Assembly: GCF_000403645.1 (NCBI RefSeq)
Contig: NC_021313.1
Location: forward strand, 2,003,014-2,067,013
Reading direction: 5' to 3'
DNA: 64,000 nucleotides
From: Salinarchaeum sp. Harcht-Bsk1
GTDB lineage: Archaea; Halobacteriota; Halobacteria; Halobacteriales; Salinarchaeaceae
The notes beneath the pieces were generated by a model that saw only the letters and a list, made by a program, of their open reading frames with translations, was not told the origin of the DNA and did not search any database. A program made the position numbers and the translations under genes. Shown here piece by piece: positions 41,384 to 54,362 of the stretch (the first letter of the stretch is position 1; every line of letters starts with the position of its first letter).

Positions 41384-42199
41384 TCAGGATTCCTCCGACG
41401 ATCTGCCCGGCATGGGCACCTCCAGCTCCTCGTAGACGAGTTCCAGCGACCGGTCGAGCGACGCACGCTGCTCGTCGGTCGGCCAGACGTTCCGCGGGTA
41501 GTACTCCTCGCGGAACCACGCGAGTTCGTCGGCCGTCACCGCCGCGATCGGTTTGGCGTGGTGGTTCGAGACGTACGTCGCGAAGGCCTCGGCGTTGGCG
41601 CCGTGGTCCTCGCCGTGGGACTCGCGGATCGCCTCGACGACGGCATCGTTCTTGCCAGCCACGGCGTCCCAGGCTTCGGGATCGCCGGCGGCACCGAGGT
41701 GGACCTCCGCGGCGCGGTCGACCGTCTCGATCTCGGCGGGATCGATCGACCCCTCGCCGTCCAGCCACTCGACCGGGTGACAGACGAGCGTGGGACCGTC
41801 GGCGTCGCCGGCGGCACCACCAGCCCCGGTGTCAGTATCCTCGCGCACGTGGGCGGCGTAGTCGTGCTCGGCGAGGAGCGTCGCCCGTCGCTCGCGGTAC
41901 GCCTCGGTCTCCGCGTCGTCGGGCACGCGGCGAGCCAGTCGGGTGAGCCGTTCTGCCTCGTCGATCGCTTCCTGGGGCAGGTCGGGTTCGACGTCCTCGT
42001 CGCCGCGCTCGGGCGGCGTCACGGGGTCGACGTCGACGGTGGACTCGCCGGAGTACGGCGCGACGCGCTGGTCGAAGGGATCCGCCGGAGCGTCGGCAGC
42101 GGGCTGGTCGTCCGCCTCGAAGTCGTCCGGTTCGGCCGTCGCTTGGTCCGGTTCGTCGCCGTCGTTCGGTTCGTTGCTGGGTCCGCCGTCTTCAGGCAT
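41384..42199 (-). CDS. rnhA operon protein (DUF7108-like)
   Basis: The 271-residue acidic protein has a disordered Asp/Glu/Pro-rich N-terminal third (residues 1-75), a helical middle (QEAIDEAERLTRLARRVPDD, ETEAYRERRATLLAEHDY) and a C-terminal part with CHPVEWLDGEG, FATYVSNHHAKPIAAVT and FREEYYPRNVWPT. It matches the haloarchaeal protein routinely found next to rnhA and called rnhA operon protein; function is unknown. Its start overlaps the RNase H gene end by 8 bases, so the pair is co-expressed. Confidence 0.82.
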   Translation of the reverse strand: MPEDGGPSNEPNDGDEPDQATAEPDDFEADDQPAADAPADPFDQRVAPYSGESTVDVDPVTPPERGDEDVEPDLPQEAIDEAERLTRLARRVPDDAETEAYRERRATLLAEHDYAAHVREDTDTGAGGAAGDADGPTLVCHPVEWLDGEGSIDPAEIETVDRAAEVHLGAAGDPEAWDAVAGKNDAVVEAIRESHGEDHGANAEAFATYVSNHHAKPIAAVTADELAWFREEYYPRNVWPTDEQRASLDRSLELVYEELEVPMPGRSSEES

Positions 42200-42788
42200 C
42201 GTCGAGGGCCTCGTTGGCGAGCGCGTCGGCGCGGTCGTTGAGTTCGCGGGGGACGTGCTGGAGGACCCACTCGTCGAAGCTCTCGAGCAGCTCCATCGCG
42301 CGGACCCGGCGCTCCCTGAGCTCCGGGACGTTCACGTCGTACTCGCCCCGGAGCTGTTTGAGCACGAGTTCGGAGTCGCCGTACACGTCGACGTCGTCGA
42401 AGCCGTAGCTCTCGGTGACCTCCAGCGCGCGGATCAGCGCCTCGTACTCCGCGCGGTTGTTCGTGGTGCTGCCGATCGTCTCGCCGCCCTCCGCGACGAT
42501 CCCGCCGTCGTTGGCGATCACGTAGCCGATCGCCGCCGGACCGGGGTTGCCGCGGCTCGCACCGTCGAAATAGACTTCCGCGGCGCCGCCCTCGTCTTCG
42601 GCGAGGACGGCCTGCACGTCGCTCGGACGGGATCCCTGGATCACGACCTTGTCGTCGTAGGCGACCGCCGTCGCCTCACCGAGCGTCGCGCGCCAGCGCT
42701 CGTGCTCGGTGTTGCCGGACTCGACGGTCGCGCCGGCCTCGGCGAGCCTGGCTCGCGCGCGCTCCACGTCGCACTCCAGTACGGGCAT
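42192..42788 (-). CDS. rnhA: Ribonuclease HI
   Basis: The 198-residue protein degrades RNA in RNA-DNA hybrids. The RNase H active site is visible as YFDGASRGNPGPA (first Asp), TTNNRAEYEALIRAL (Glu), VYGDSELVLKQL (Asp) and the final helix NDRADALANEAL (Asp). An N-terminal extension of about 65 residues precedes it, as in archaeal homologues. ATG 42788 (MPVLECDVE) is preferred over upstream starts. Followed by the rnhA operon protein; divergent from the TFB gene. Confidence 0.95.
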   Translation of the reverse strand: MPVLECDVERARARLAEAGATVESGNTEHERWRATLGEATAVAYDDKVVIQGSRPSDVQAVLAEDEGGAAEVYFDGASRGNPGPAAIGYVIANDGGIVAEGGETIGSTTNNRAEYEALIRALEVTESYGFDDVDVYGDSELVLKQLRGEYDVNVPELRERRVRAMELLESFDEWVLQHVPRELNDRADALANEALDDA

Positions 42789-42950
42789 TGAGCGCAGGTG
42801 AGGGGTTCTGGCTGAAAACGTTTCCGTTCGGCCGTCAGAATGCCGTTGGCAATGTCGCAGCGGGCGGGGACTCGGGAAAATTCCGGCGCTTTCTGACCTC
42901 GGAGTAGCCAACGGATACCGGCGCAAGGTTCAAGTGTGGAGATCATACTA

Positions 42951-42959
42951 CTATAAAAG
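42951..42959 (+). promoter_or_regulatory. TATA-like tract close to the TFB start
   Basis: CTATAAAAG is a textbook TATA sequence but ends only five bases before the ATG at 42964. If it directs transcription, the start site would fall inside the reading frame. It may instead be in the leader, or act in autoregulation. Confidence 0.35.
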
Positions 42960-42963
42960 TGCG

Positions 42964-43920
42964 ATGACACGGTCTACCCGCCAACGGGAGCGCGAGACGG
43001 AGCAATCTTCTGAGGAAGAGACCGTACGGGAGTGTCCCGAGTGTGGTTCCGAGGATCTCGTCAAGAGTTCCGACCGGGGCGAACTCGTCTGTGACGACTG
43101 TGGGCTGGTCGTCGAAGAAGAGCAGATCGACCCCGGCCCCGAGTGGCGGGCGTTCAACCACCAGGAACGTCAGGAGAAATCGCGGGTGGGCGCGCCGACC
43201 ACCCAGACGATGCACGACAAGGGCCTGACGACGACCATCGACTGGAAGGACAAGGACGCCTACGGCCGCTCCATCTCTTCGAAGAAGCGCAGCCAGATGC
43301 ACCGCCTGCGGAAGTGGCAAGAGCGCATCCGAACCAAGGACGCCGGCGAACGCAACCTCCAGTTCGCCCTCTCCGAGATCGACCGGATGGCCTCCGCGCT
43401 GGGCGTGCCCCGTTCCGTACGGGAGGTCGCCTCCGTGATCTACCGCCGGGCGCTCAAGGAGGACCTTATCCGCGGCCGATCGATCGAGGGCGTCGCCACG
43501 GCCGCCCTCTATGCCGCCTGCCGCAAGGAGGGCATCCCGCGCAGCCTCGAGGAGATTTCGGAGGTCTCGCGGGTCGAGCGCAAGGAGATCGGCCGTACCT
43601 ATCGCTACATCTCCCAGGAACTCGGCCTGGAGATGAAGCCCGTCGACCCCAAGAAGTACGTCCCGCGGTTCTGCTCGGAACTCGAACTCAGCGAAGAGGT
43701 CCAGTCCAAGGCCAACGAGATCATCGAGAAGACCGCCGAGGAGGGCCTGCTGTCGGGCAAGTCGCCCACGGGCTACGCCGCCGCGGCGATCTACGCCGCC
43801 TCCCTGCTCTGTAACGAGAAGAAGACCCAGCGCGAGGTCGCCGACGTCGCGCAGGTCACCGAGGTCACGATCCGCAATCGGTACCAGGAGCAGATCGAGG
43901 CGATGGGGATCCACAGCTAG
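42964..43920 (+). CDS. tfb: Transcription initiation factor IIB (TFB)
   Basis: The 318-residue factor bridges TBP-promoter complexes and RNA polymerase. It has the N-terminal zinc ribbon [10 protein letters not shown]...CDDCG, the B-reader region [17 protein letters not shown], and two cyclin-like repeats: [19 protein letters not shown] with [16 protein letters not shown], and [20 protein letters not shown] with [14 protein letters not shown] 42964 (MTRSTRQ) is the usual TFB start, and no later start precedes the zinc ribbon. Haloarchaea encode many TFBs; this one stands alone and is divergent from rnhA. Confidence 0.97.
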   Translation: MTRSTRQRERETEQSSEEETVRECPECGSEDLVKSSDRGELVCDDCGLVVEEEQIDPGPEWRAFNHQERQEKSRVGAPTTQTMHDKGLTTTIDWKDKDAYGRSISSKKRSQMHRLRKWQERIRTKDAGERNLQFALSEIDRMASALGVPRSVREVASVIYRRALKEDLIRGRSIEGVATAALYAACRKEGIPRSLEEISEVSRVERKEIGRTYRYISQELGLEMKPVDPKKYVPRFCSELELSEEVQSKANEIIEKTAEEGLLSGKSPTGYAAAAIYAASLLCNEKKTQREVADVAQVTEVTIRNRYQEQIEAMGIHS

Positions 43921-44263
43921 GCGTTCGCGTTTGCTCGATCGCGCACGGCACCGCTCACAGACCAGCTCCGTTCACTCCCGTTCGTTCTCGCCCCGGTTTC
44001 TAGCGAGTAGCTTGGGGTGATTCTTTCTGGGCGATCATCTGTTCCGCAAACATAGCCTCGAAAGCCCCGGCCGGCTACGCCACCGTCGGAGCAAGCTCCG
44101 ACGAGTGTGACGTCGAGAGTCGCAGCCCGCGCAGAAGCGTAGCGACGAGCAGGAACGTCTCTCGGAAGTCGAGAGCGCGGGGGCTTTCGAGGCTGCATCG
44201 ACAGACAAGCCGCTGTTCGATCAAATCGCAGCAGTTTCCCGGCTCGCACGCCAGATAGCCGGT
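43921..44263. other. 343-base gap holding a palindromic element
   Basis: Apart from the element at 44054-44194 nothing is recognisable. A promoter for the Ste24-like gene should lie between 44195 and 44263, but no strong TATA is seen. Confidence 0.5.
44054..44194. repeat. MITE-like element with 15-bp perfect terminal inverted repeats
   Basis: AGCCTCGAAAGCCCC (44054-44068) is the exact reverse complement of GGGGCTTTCGAGGCT (44180-44194). Inside is a hairpin GTCGGAGC-AA-GCTCCGAC. A related end (CCTCGAAAGCCCTCGGCG) recurs near 45636, on the other side of the Ste24-like gene. No coding capacity. Confidence 0.75.
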
Positions 44264-45562
44264 ATGCTCGCCGCACACGTCGTCCTGGTCGGGCTCCTCG
44301 TGGGGACGACCGCGCTCTTCTCGGCGCTCTCGATCCTGAACGTCCGCTACGGTGCCCGGGCGATCCGGGAGAACGCCGACTGGCTCGCCGAAGAACTGGG
44401 CGTCGAGGATCCGGAGGAGATCCTCGGCTACCAGCGCGCCCGCACCGGCGCATCCCTGCTCCAGACGTGGGTCTCCCTCGCGCTCCTGCTCGGGGCGCTC
44501 TACGCGGGCGTGTTCACCGCCGCCGTCGACGCGCTCGCTGACACCGGTCTCGACCCGATCCTCCAGGGCGTCGTCTTCGTCGGCGGCCTGCTCGTCGCCC
44601 AGCGCGTCGTCGTCGTGCCCTTCTCGGCGTACTCGACGTTCGCGATCGAGGAGATCTTCGGCTTCAACGAGCAGTCGCCGCGGCTCTGGCTCAAGGACCA
44701 GCTCCTCGGCCTCGCCATCGGGCTCGTCATCGTGCTCCCGCTCGCGGGCGTCCTCTTCTGGCTCATCGAGACGTTCGCGACGCCGATCTGGGTCGGCGCG
44801 GGCTGGGCGCTCGTGATCGGCGTCGGGCTGCTGATGCAGATCCTCTACCCCCGCGTCATCGCGCCGCTGTTCAACGACTTCGAGCCGCTGGAGGACGAGG
44901 CGGCCCGCGAGGCGATCGAGGACCTCTTCGAGCAGGCCGGCTTCGCCGCTTCCGGCATCTACACGATGGACGCGAGCCGGCGCTCGACGCACCTCAACGC
45001 CTACTTCATCGGCTTCGGCTCGACGAAGCGCGTCGTCCTGTTCGACACCCTGCTCGAGGAGCTCTCGACGCCGGAACTCGAGGGCGTCCTCGCCCACGAG
45101 CTCGCCCACTGGAAGTTCAACCACATCTGGAAGCGCGTCGGCGCCAGCGCCCTCCAGATGGGCGTGGTGTTCGCCGTGTTCGGCTGGCTGCTCGGGACCG
45201 ACTGGGTGCCCGAACTGTTCTCCCTGCCCGCAGAAGCGACCTACGCGCACCTGATCGTCGCCCTGCTGTTCGTCTACCCGATCCTCGAACTCTCCGCGCC
45301 CCTGTTGAACCAGCTCTCCCTCGCCCACGAGCGCGAGGCCGACGGCTACGCCGTCGACCAGCTCGGCGCCGCGGAGCCGATGGTCGGCGCGCTCGCGACG
45401 CTCGCCAGCGAGAACCTCGCGAACCCGTTCCCCCATCCCTGGTACGCCGCGTTCACCCAGAGCCACCCGCCGATCCCCGAGCGGATGCGGCTCGTGCGGG
45501 AGCGGGTGAGCGAGGGTAGTGGGGACGTGTCGGTCGATGCGGAGCCTGCGGCAGACGACTGA
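44264..45562 (+). CDS. M48-family membrane metalloprotease (Ste24/CAAX protease-like)
   Basis: The 432-residue protein has about seven hydrophobic helices and the zinc site HELAH in EGVLAHELAHWKFNH, with the third ligand Glu in SLAHEREADGYAVDQ. The N-terminal membrane part includes STFAIEEIFGFNEQ and the loop LKDQLLGLAIG as in Ste24 proteases. Substrates in archaea are unknown; it may process or degrade membrane proteins. The C-terminal tail HPPIPERMRLVRERV is family-typical. Confidence 0.93.
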   Translation: MLAAHVVLVGLLVGTTALFSALSILNVRYGARAIRENADWLAEELGVEDPEEILGYQRARTGASLLQTWVSLALLLGALYAGVFTAAVDALADTGLDPILQGVVFVGGLLVAQRVVVVPFSAYSTFAIEEIFGFNEQSPRLWLKDQLLGLAIGLVIVLPLAGVLFWLIETFATPIWVGAGWALVIGVGLLMQILYPRVIAPLFNDFEPLEDEAAREAIEDLFEQAGFAASGIYTMDASRRSTHLNAYFIGFGSTKRVVLFDTLLEELSTPELEGVLAHELAHWKFNHIWKRVGASALQMGVVFAVFGWLLGTDWVPELFSLPAEATYAHLIVALLFVYPILELSAPLLNQLSLAHEREADGYAVDQLGAAEPMVGALATLASENLANPFPHPWYAAFTQSHPPIPERMRLVRERVSEGSGDVSVDAEPAADD

Positions 45563-45635
45563 TTTTTGCAGTGCTTGCCCTTGCTTAGACGCTCACAATC
45601 ACCAATCTCAGCCCTCAAACGTTTCGGGACGCACG

Positions 45636-45940
45636 CCTCGAAAGCCCTCGGCGCGCTCGCGCACGCTCCGCCGGATATCCTCACTCGCATACGCTCGTTC
45701 GGATAGGGCCGGCTGAGCCGCCGCGACCCCGCCTCGCCCTTTCAGTCCACCAGGAGGCCGGATGCGCAGTGGGCTTTCGCTCCTGAGATGCCTGGTGGAC
45801 TGAAAGGGCGACCCCGTCTCGCGCGTCGCTGAGTGGCCCCTATCTGAGCGAGCGACGCGAGCGAAGATATGTCACTCAGCGGCCGCGAGCGGGTGAGGGC
45901 TTTCACTTGCTGCTGATTGTCGCCTCGCGAAGCGCGATAG
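45636..45940. repeat. Composite intergenic hairpin element
   Basis: Several motifs lie in series: CCTCGAAAGCCCTCGGCG; GGATATCCTCACTCGC; GGATAGGGCCGGCTGAGC; a 21-base perfect inverted repeat (45734-45754 against 45791-45811, core GCCCTTTCAGTCCACCAGG) around a 36-base loop; and a second hairpin where GCTGAGTG...TATC pairs with GATA...CACTCAGC. The region 45563-45965 (403 bases) has no gene. The core CCTGGTGGACTGAAAGGGC resembles GGGTGGGACTGGAAGGGG next to elements at 34330 and 63400. Confidence 0.75.
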
Positions 45941-45965
45941 AAGCCTTCTGATGAACGCCCCAAAT

Positions 45966-46415
45966 TCAAGACTCGTTCTCAGAGCGACGAATCGACCGCT
46001 CCGGCCCGGACTGGAACCTGCCGACCAGGCTGCCGCCGAGGTAGCCAAAGAGGAGGAAGAAGGGTCCGAAGACGGCGACGTCGGCGATCGCCCCGACCAC
46101 GCCGAGGAAGGCGAACTCGTAGACGCTGTCGCCGGCCTTCGGGAACGCACTCAGCCAGAACGCCCGGAAGACGACGAGCGCGGGGAACAGGAGGACGAGC
46201 CCCGCCACCACCGAGACGAGGCCTTCGGTCGAGGACTGCGAGTAGTACCCGCCGCGCAGTCCCGCGGCGACGCCGGCGAACAGGCTCGCAGCGAGGAGGT
46301 AGCCCGGTCGCTGGAAGCCGAAGAGTCCGATCACGCCGCCGATCACGAAGACGACTGCACCCACCAGTATCGGACCGCGTTCGACGTCGAAGCTGGGAGC
46401 GAGGGAGTCGGCCAT
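45966..46415 (-). CDS. Membrane protein of unknown function (149 aa)
   Basis: The 149-residue protein has about four hydrophobic segments (PILVGAVVFVIGGVIGLFGF, YLLAASLFAGVAAGL, VSVVAGLVLLFPALVVFRAF, AIADVAVFGPFFLLFGYLGG) and a basic/acidic C-terminus. Spacing and a Gly-rich second helix recall haloarchaeal DUF5518-type proteins, but I am not certain. ATG 46415 (MADSLAPSFD) is chosen over an in-frame start seven codons upstream. Confidence 0.72.
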   Translation of the reverse strand: MADSLAPSFDVERGPILVGAVVFVIGGVIGLFGFQRPGYLLAASLFAGVAAGLRGGYYSQSSTEGLVSVVAGLVLLFPALVVFRAFWLSAFPKAGDSVYEFAFLGVVGAIADVAVFGPFFLLFGYLGGSLVGRFQSGPERSIRRSENES

Positions 46416-46481
46416 CGTGTGCCGACCCTCGTCCACGTGGATGATAAAAAGCGGGTACTGCCGAGCGTTCTGCGGCGGCAG

Positions 46482-51146
<4,665 letters not shown>

Positions 51147-51166
51147 ACACGCAGGTGGCCGCTCAT

Positions 51167-51177
51167 CCGATAAGAGG
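51167..51177 (-). promoter_or_regulatory. TATA-like box of gltB
   Basis: CCTCTTATCGG on the minus strand, 21-31 bases upstream of the ATG at 51146. A further AT-rich stretch (CATATAAGG near 51211) lies upstream and could be an activator site. Confidence 0.5.
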
Positions 51178-51269
51178 GTGACCCTAAACGGCTAAATGGA
51201 TCATAATGTCATATAAGGTTCCTTAAGCTGTTTCAATACCTGGCCGCTTCTGCACATATCCGTTCGCTC

Positions 51270-51540
51270 GTGACCGTTCGTCCACTCGACTGGCGCCGTA
51301 TCGCTGCCCGGCGTTCGCCGCTCCCTCGGCCGACCTCCGCCGCTCCACCGTCCAGCGCCCGCCGCTTCGCCGACTGGCGTCCGGCGCTCCACCGCCTAGC
51401 GTTCGCCGTTCCACCGTCCAGTGCCCGCCGCCCGCCGCTCCGCAGCCCAAAGGCCCCGTTCCGTCGACCGCCGCCCGCCGCTTCATCGTCAGGCGTTCAT
51501 CGCTCCACAGCCCGTGCCCGCCGTTCCGTTCCCTGGTGTC
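51270..51540. repeat. Degenerate tandem repeat between gltB and the MBL gene
   Basis: Motifs such as CGCTCCACCGTCCAGCGCC, GTTCCACCGTCCAGTGCC, CGCCGCTTCGCC and GACTGGCGTCCGGCGCTCC recur about every 25-35 bases with much drift. Both strands are open, but the translations are low-complexity Arg/Pro/Ser. The 472-base gap 51147-51618 contains no gene that I can support. Confidence 0.55.
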
Positions 51541-51618
51541 CGAAGCTCCCCATCCGTGCTCGGTTTCGTCGCGTCCGCCACCGTGAGCGGTTTGTCGTCG
51601 GGGCGCCTCGAGACGAGC

Positions 51619-52602
51619 GTGCACGCGATTCGCCTCGACAACGCCGTCTTCGAGGGCGACAACGTCGTCTACCTGCTCGACCCGCGGGAGGGCCCGACGA
51701 CGCTGATCGACGCGGGCGTCCCGACCGAACCCGTCCGCGAGGATCTCCGCGCCGGACTCGCCGACGCCGGCGTCGCCATCGCCGACCTCGATCGGATCCT
51801 GCTCACGCACTGGCACTGGGACCACTCTGGCCTCGCCGGCGAACTCCAGGCCGACAGCGGCGCCGACGTGTTCGTCCACGAGGACGACGCGCCGCTCGTC
51901 GACGGGAGCGGCCGCACGGACTACCAGGACCTCCAGCGCCGACTGTTCGAGCGCTGGGGGATCCCAGAGGCGCCACTCGCGGAACTCACCGGCTTCCTCG
52001 AGGGGCACGACAGTCTCGCCGGGGAGCCAGCGGACGTCACGACGTTCACCCACGGCGAGCGATTCCCGCTCGGCGCCGGCAGTGCGCCGACGGACGACGG
52101 CGATGCTGACGAGGACGTCCTCCGCGCCATCCACTTGCCCGGCCACGCCGCCGGACTCACTGCCTACGCATTCGAGCGCCGCGCCGAGGCGTTCGTCGGC
52201 GACGTGATCCTCCCGAAGTACACTCCGAACGTCGGCGGCGCGGACCCTCGCGTCGAGCGCCCCCTCGCCACCTACCGATCCAGCCTCCGGTGGCTCGCCG
52301 CGACCGACCTCGACCGCGCCTTCCCGGGCCACCGCGACCCGATCGACGATCCCGCGACGCGCGCCGAGGAGATCCTCACCCACCACGAGGAGCGCACGGA
52401 GCGGACCCGCGACGCCGTCGACGCCCTCGGCCCGGCGACGCCCTGGGAGATCGCCGCCGAACTGTTCGGCGGCCTCTCGAACATCCACATCATGCACGGC
52501 CCCGGCGAGGCGTGGGCGCACCTCGAAGCGCTCGTCGAAGACGGCGAGGTCGAGCGGAGCGACGACGACGCCGTGACGCGCTATCGCCTGGCTAGGCAGT
52601 AG
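51619..52602 (+). CDS. MBL-fold metallo-hydrolase
   Basis: The 327-residue protein has the zinc motif LLTHWHWDHSGLAGEL (HxHxDH), the third His in IHLPGHAAGLTAY, the Asp in AFVGDVILPKY and the late FPGHRDPI. The C-terminal about 80 residues form a winged-helix-like domain (HHEERTERTRDAVDALGPAT, then HLEALVEDGEVERSDDDAV) as in LACTB2-like or Rnase-related hydrolases. The start is GTG 51619 (HAIRLDNAVFEGDN follows); in-frame codons upstream lie in the degenerate repeat. Substrate is unknown, thioester or nucleic acid. Confidence 0.87.
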   Translation: MHAIRLDNAVFEGDNVVYLLDPREGPTTLIDAGVPTEPVREDLRAGLADAGVAIADLDRILLTHWHWDHSGLAGELQADSGADVFVHEDDAPLVDGSGRTDYQDLQRRLFERWGIPEAPLAELTGFLEGHDSLAGEPADVTTFTHGERFPLGAGSAPTDDGDADEDVLRAIHLPGHAAGLTAYAFERRAEAFVGDVILPKYTPNVGGADPRVERPLATYRSSLRWLAATDLDRAFPGHRDPIDDPATRAEEILTHHEERTERTRDAVDALGPATPWEIAAELFGGLSNIHIMHGPGEAWAHLEALVEDGEVERSDDDAVTRYRLARQ

Positions 52603-52710
52603 TATCGCCTCGCTGGGAGTAGCACCACCTCGCCGAACAGTAGGATCGTCCTACTTCGGCCGGGCTGCTGCCGCGTCTCGGCACGAATGTTCCACTCCTG
52701 CAGCACGTAC

Positions 52711-52720
52711 GCTTAAGTAG
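52711..52720 (+). promoter_or_regulatory. TATA box of the PGF-CTERM propeller-like gene
   Basis: GCTTAAGTAG lies 23-32 bases upstream of the ATG at 52743. Confidence 0.55.
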
Positions 52721-52742
52721 GGTAGGAGTGTGATACGATCCC

Positions 52743-54338
52743 ATGGCTCTGACGCGACGTGGTGCGCTCGCCACGATGGCGGCTGCGGGAGCGGCGAGCG
52801 TCACACCGGCGAGCGCGACGAGTGCGGGGGGTTCGTTCCGAGACAGCGCTGTGGCTGCGAGGCAGTCCGGCGGTCCGGCGTTCCGGGTCGAGTGGGACCA
52901 GGTCGTCGGCGGCGAGTACGGCTGGCACTGCCCCGCCATCGCACCGAGTGGGGACGGCGGCGTCGTCGCGCTCTGTAACCTCCTCGCCGACGCCGAATCG
53001 TCGATGGCGACGAAGCTCGTCGAAGTGACGCCGTCGGGCGAACTGGAGACGATCGGGACGCTCGGCAACCCCGGGTACGAACGTCGCCAGTACTGGTACT
53101 GGGACGTCGAACCGGGCGTCAACGGCGGCTACGTGATCGCGGGCTACGAGCGTCAGTACAGCCCGTACGGCTCGCTGACCGAGGTCGTGCCGCAAATCGT
53201 CCACATCGGCGACGGCGGCGAGGTCCAGTGGGCGTCTCCCGTCGAGGGGACGCCGACCACCTTCCAGACGGCTCGGCCGACGACCGTCGTCGCCGTCGGC
53301 AACCGCTACGTCCTCGCCTCGGCCGACTACGAGGGCGGCGTCGGGACGGCGCTCGCCGCTTACGAACCCGACGGCTCGCGGCGCTGGAACCGGGGCTACG
53401 ATACGAGCCTCGAATCGGGTGCGAAGCCGGTCCAACTCCGCCGGACAGCCGACGGCGTCGTCCTCCTCGCGGTCCGTGGCTTCGACGACGGTCAGCCGAC
53501 GGAGCCGGTGCTCGCACGCCTCGCCGATGACGGCACCGTCGCCGACCGCGTGATCCCGGTGGTCGAGAGCGATCGGATGCCCCACGGCTTCGCGGTGCGC
53601 GATGGCCGCTACCTCGTCGTCGGCGCCGCTCCCGGCGACGGCGGCGACAGCGGCTGGGCGATGGAACTGCCAGGGTTCGCAGCCACCGCGGACTGGCAGG
53701 GATCCAACGACGCGTTCGGCGCCGGGCTGACGGGCGCTGCCGGAACCGTCGCTGGCGGCGGCTGGGTCTTCGCTGGCCAGACCGGCGACGGGTACGGACA
53801 GGTCGTCGGGGCGAGCGACCTCTCCGCGCCGTCGCTCGCCCGGACGTTCGACACCGCCTCGACGTACGCCGACGTCGTCCCCGCCGGTGACGGCAGTGCC
53901 TACGTCGCCGGTAGCACGGGCAGCGGCGCCGAGAGCCAGCTGGTCGTCACGCGCGTCTCGACGGCGCTCGACCCCGACGCCGTCTCCACGAGCGTGGCAC
54001 CGACCACGGTCGCGCCCGGCGAGGCGGCGTCGCTCTCGATCGACGTCGAGGGCTACGACGCCGACCTCCTCTCCGCGAACTGGACGGTGGACGGCTCCCC
54101 GGTCGCCTCCGGGTTCAGCGGCCAGACGAGCTTCGAGGAGACTGGCGAGTACACGCTCGTCGCGACCATCACGACCGAGGACGATCGCTCCGTCTCGGTC
54201 GAACAGACCGTTACGGTCGGCGAGGACGACGGAAGCAGCGACGGCGACGGCGGCGGGGGCATGCCCGGTTTCGGCGTGGTCATTGGGCTCCTCGGCCTCG
54301 CTGGCGCTGCGGGCCTTCGGAGCCGCCGCGACGACTGA
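52743..54338 (+). CDS. Tat-secreted propeller-like protein with PGF-CTERM anchor
   Basis: The 531-residue protein begins with a twin-arginine signal (MALTRRGALATMAAAGAASV). Residues about 45-400 consist of recurring strand units with Gly/Asp turns (SGDGGVVALCNLL, GGYVIAGYERQYS, GNRYVLASADYEGG, DGRYLVVGAAPGD), consistent with a beta-propeller. A PKD-like Ig domain (about 410-490: AVSTSVAPTTVAPGEAASLS) precedes a Gly/Asp linker and MPGFGVVIGLLGLAGAAGL, the PGF-CTERM signal. It should be a lipid-anchored surface protein. Function unknown; no enzyme motif. Confidence 0.85.
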   Translation: MALTRRGALATMAAAGAASVTPASATSAGGSFRDSAVAARQSGGPAFRVEWDQVVGGEYGWHCPAIAPSGDGGVVALCNLLADAESSMATKLVEVTPSGELETIGTLGNPGYERRQYWYWDVEPGVNGGYVIAGYERQYSPYGSLTEVVPQIVHIGDGGEVQWASPVEGTPTTFQTARPTTVVAVGNRYVLASADYEGGVGTALAAYEPDGSRRWNRGYDTSLESGAKPVQLRRTADGVVLLAVRGFDDGQPTEPVLARLADDGTVADRVIPVVESDRMPHGFAVRDGRYLVVGAAPGDGGDSGWAMELPGFAATADWQGSNDAFGAGLTGAAGTVAGGGWVFAGQTGDGYGQVVGASDLSAPSLARTFDTASTYADVVPAGDGSAYVAGSTGSGAESQLVVTRVSTALDPDAVSTSVAPTTVAPGEAASLSIDVEGYDADLLSANWTVDGSPVASGFSGQTSFEETGEYTLVATITTEDDRSVSVEQTVTVGEDDGSSDGDGGGGMPGFGVVIGLLGLAGAAGLRSRRDD

Positions 54339-54362
54339 TTCCCGGCCGACTACTCGCTGCTC

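Noticed and set aside
45734-45811. CRISPR-like repeat pair
   Set aside because: Only two arms in inverted orientation with one 36-base loop; no direct repeats, spacers or cas genes anywhere in the window.
51421-51618. Upstream extension of the MBL hydrolase
   Set aside because: The extra 66 residues are Arg/Pro-rich and encoded by the degenerate tandem repeat.
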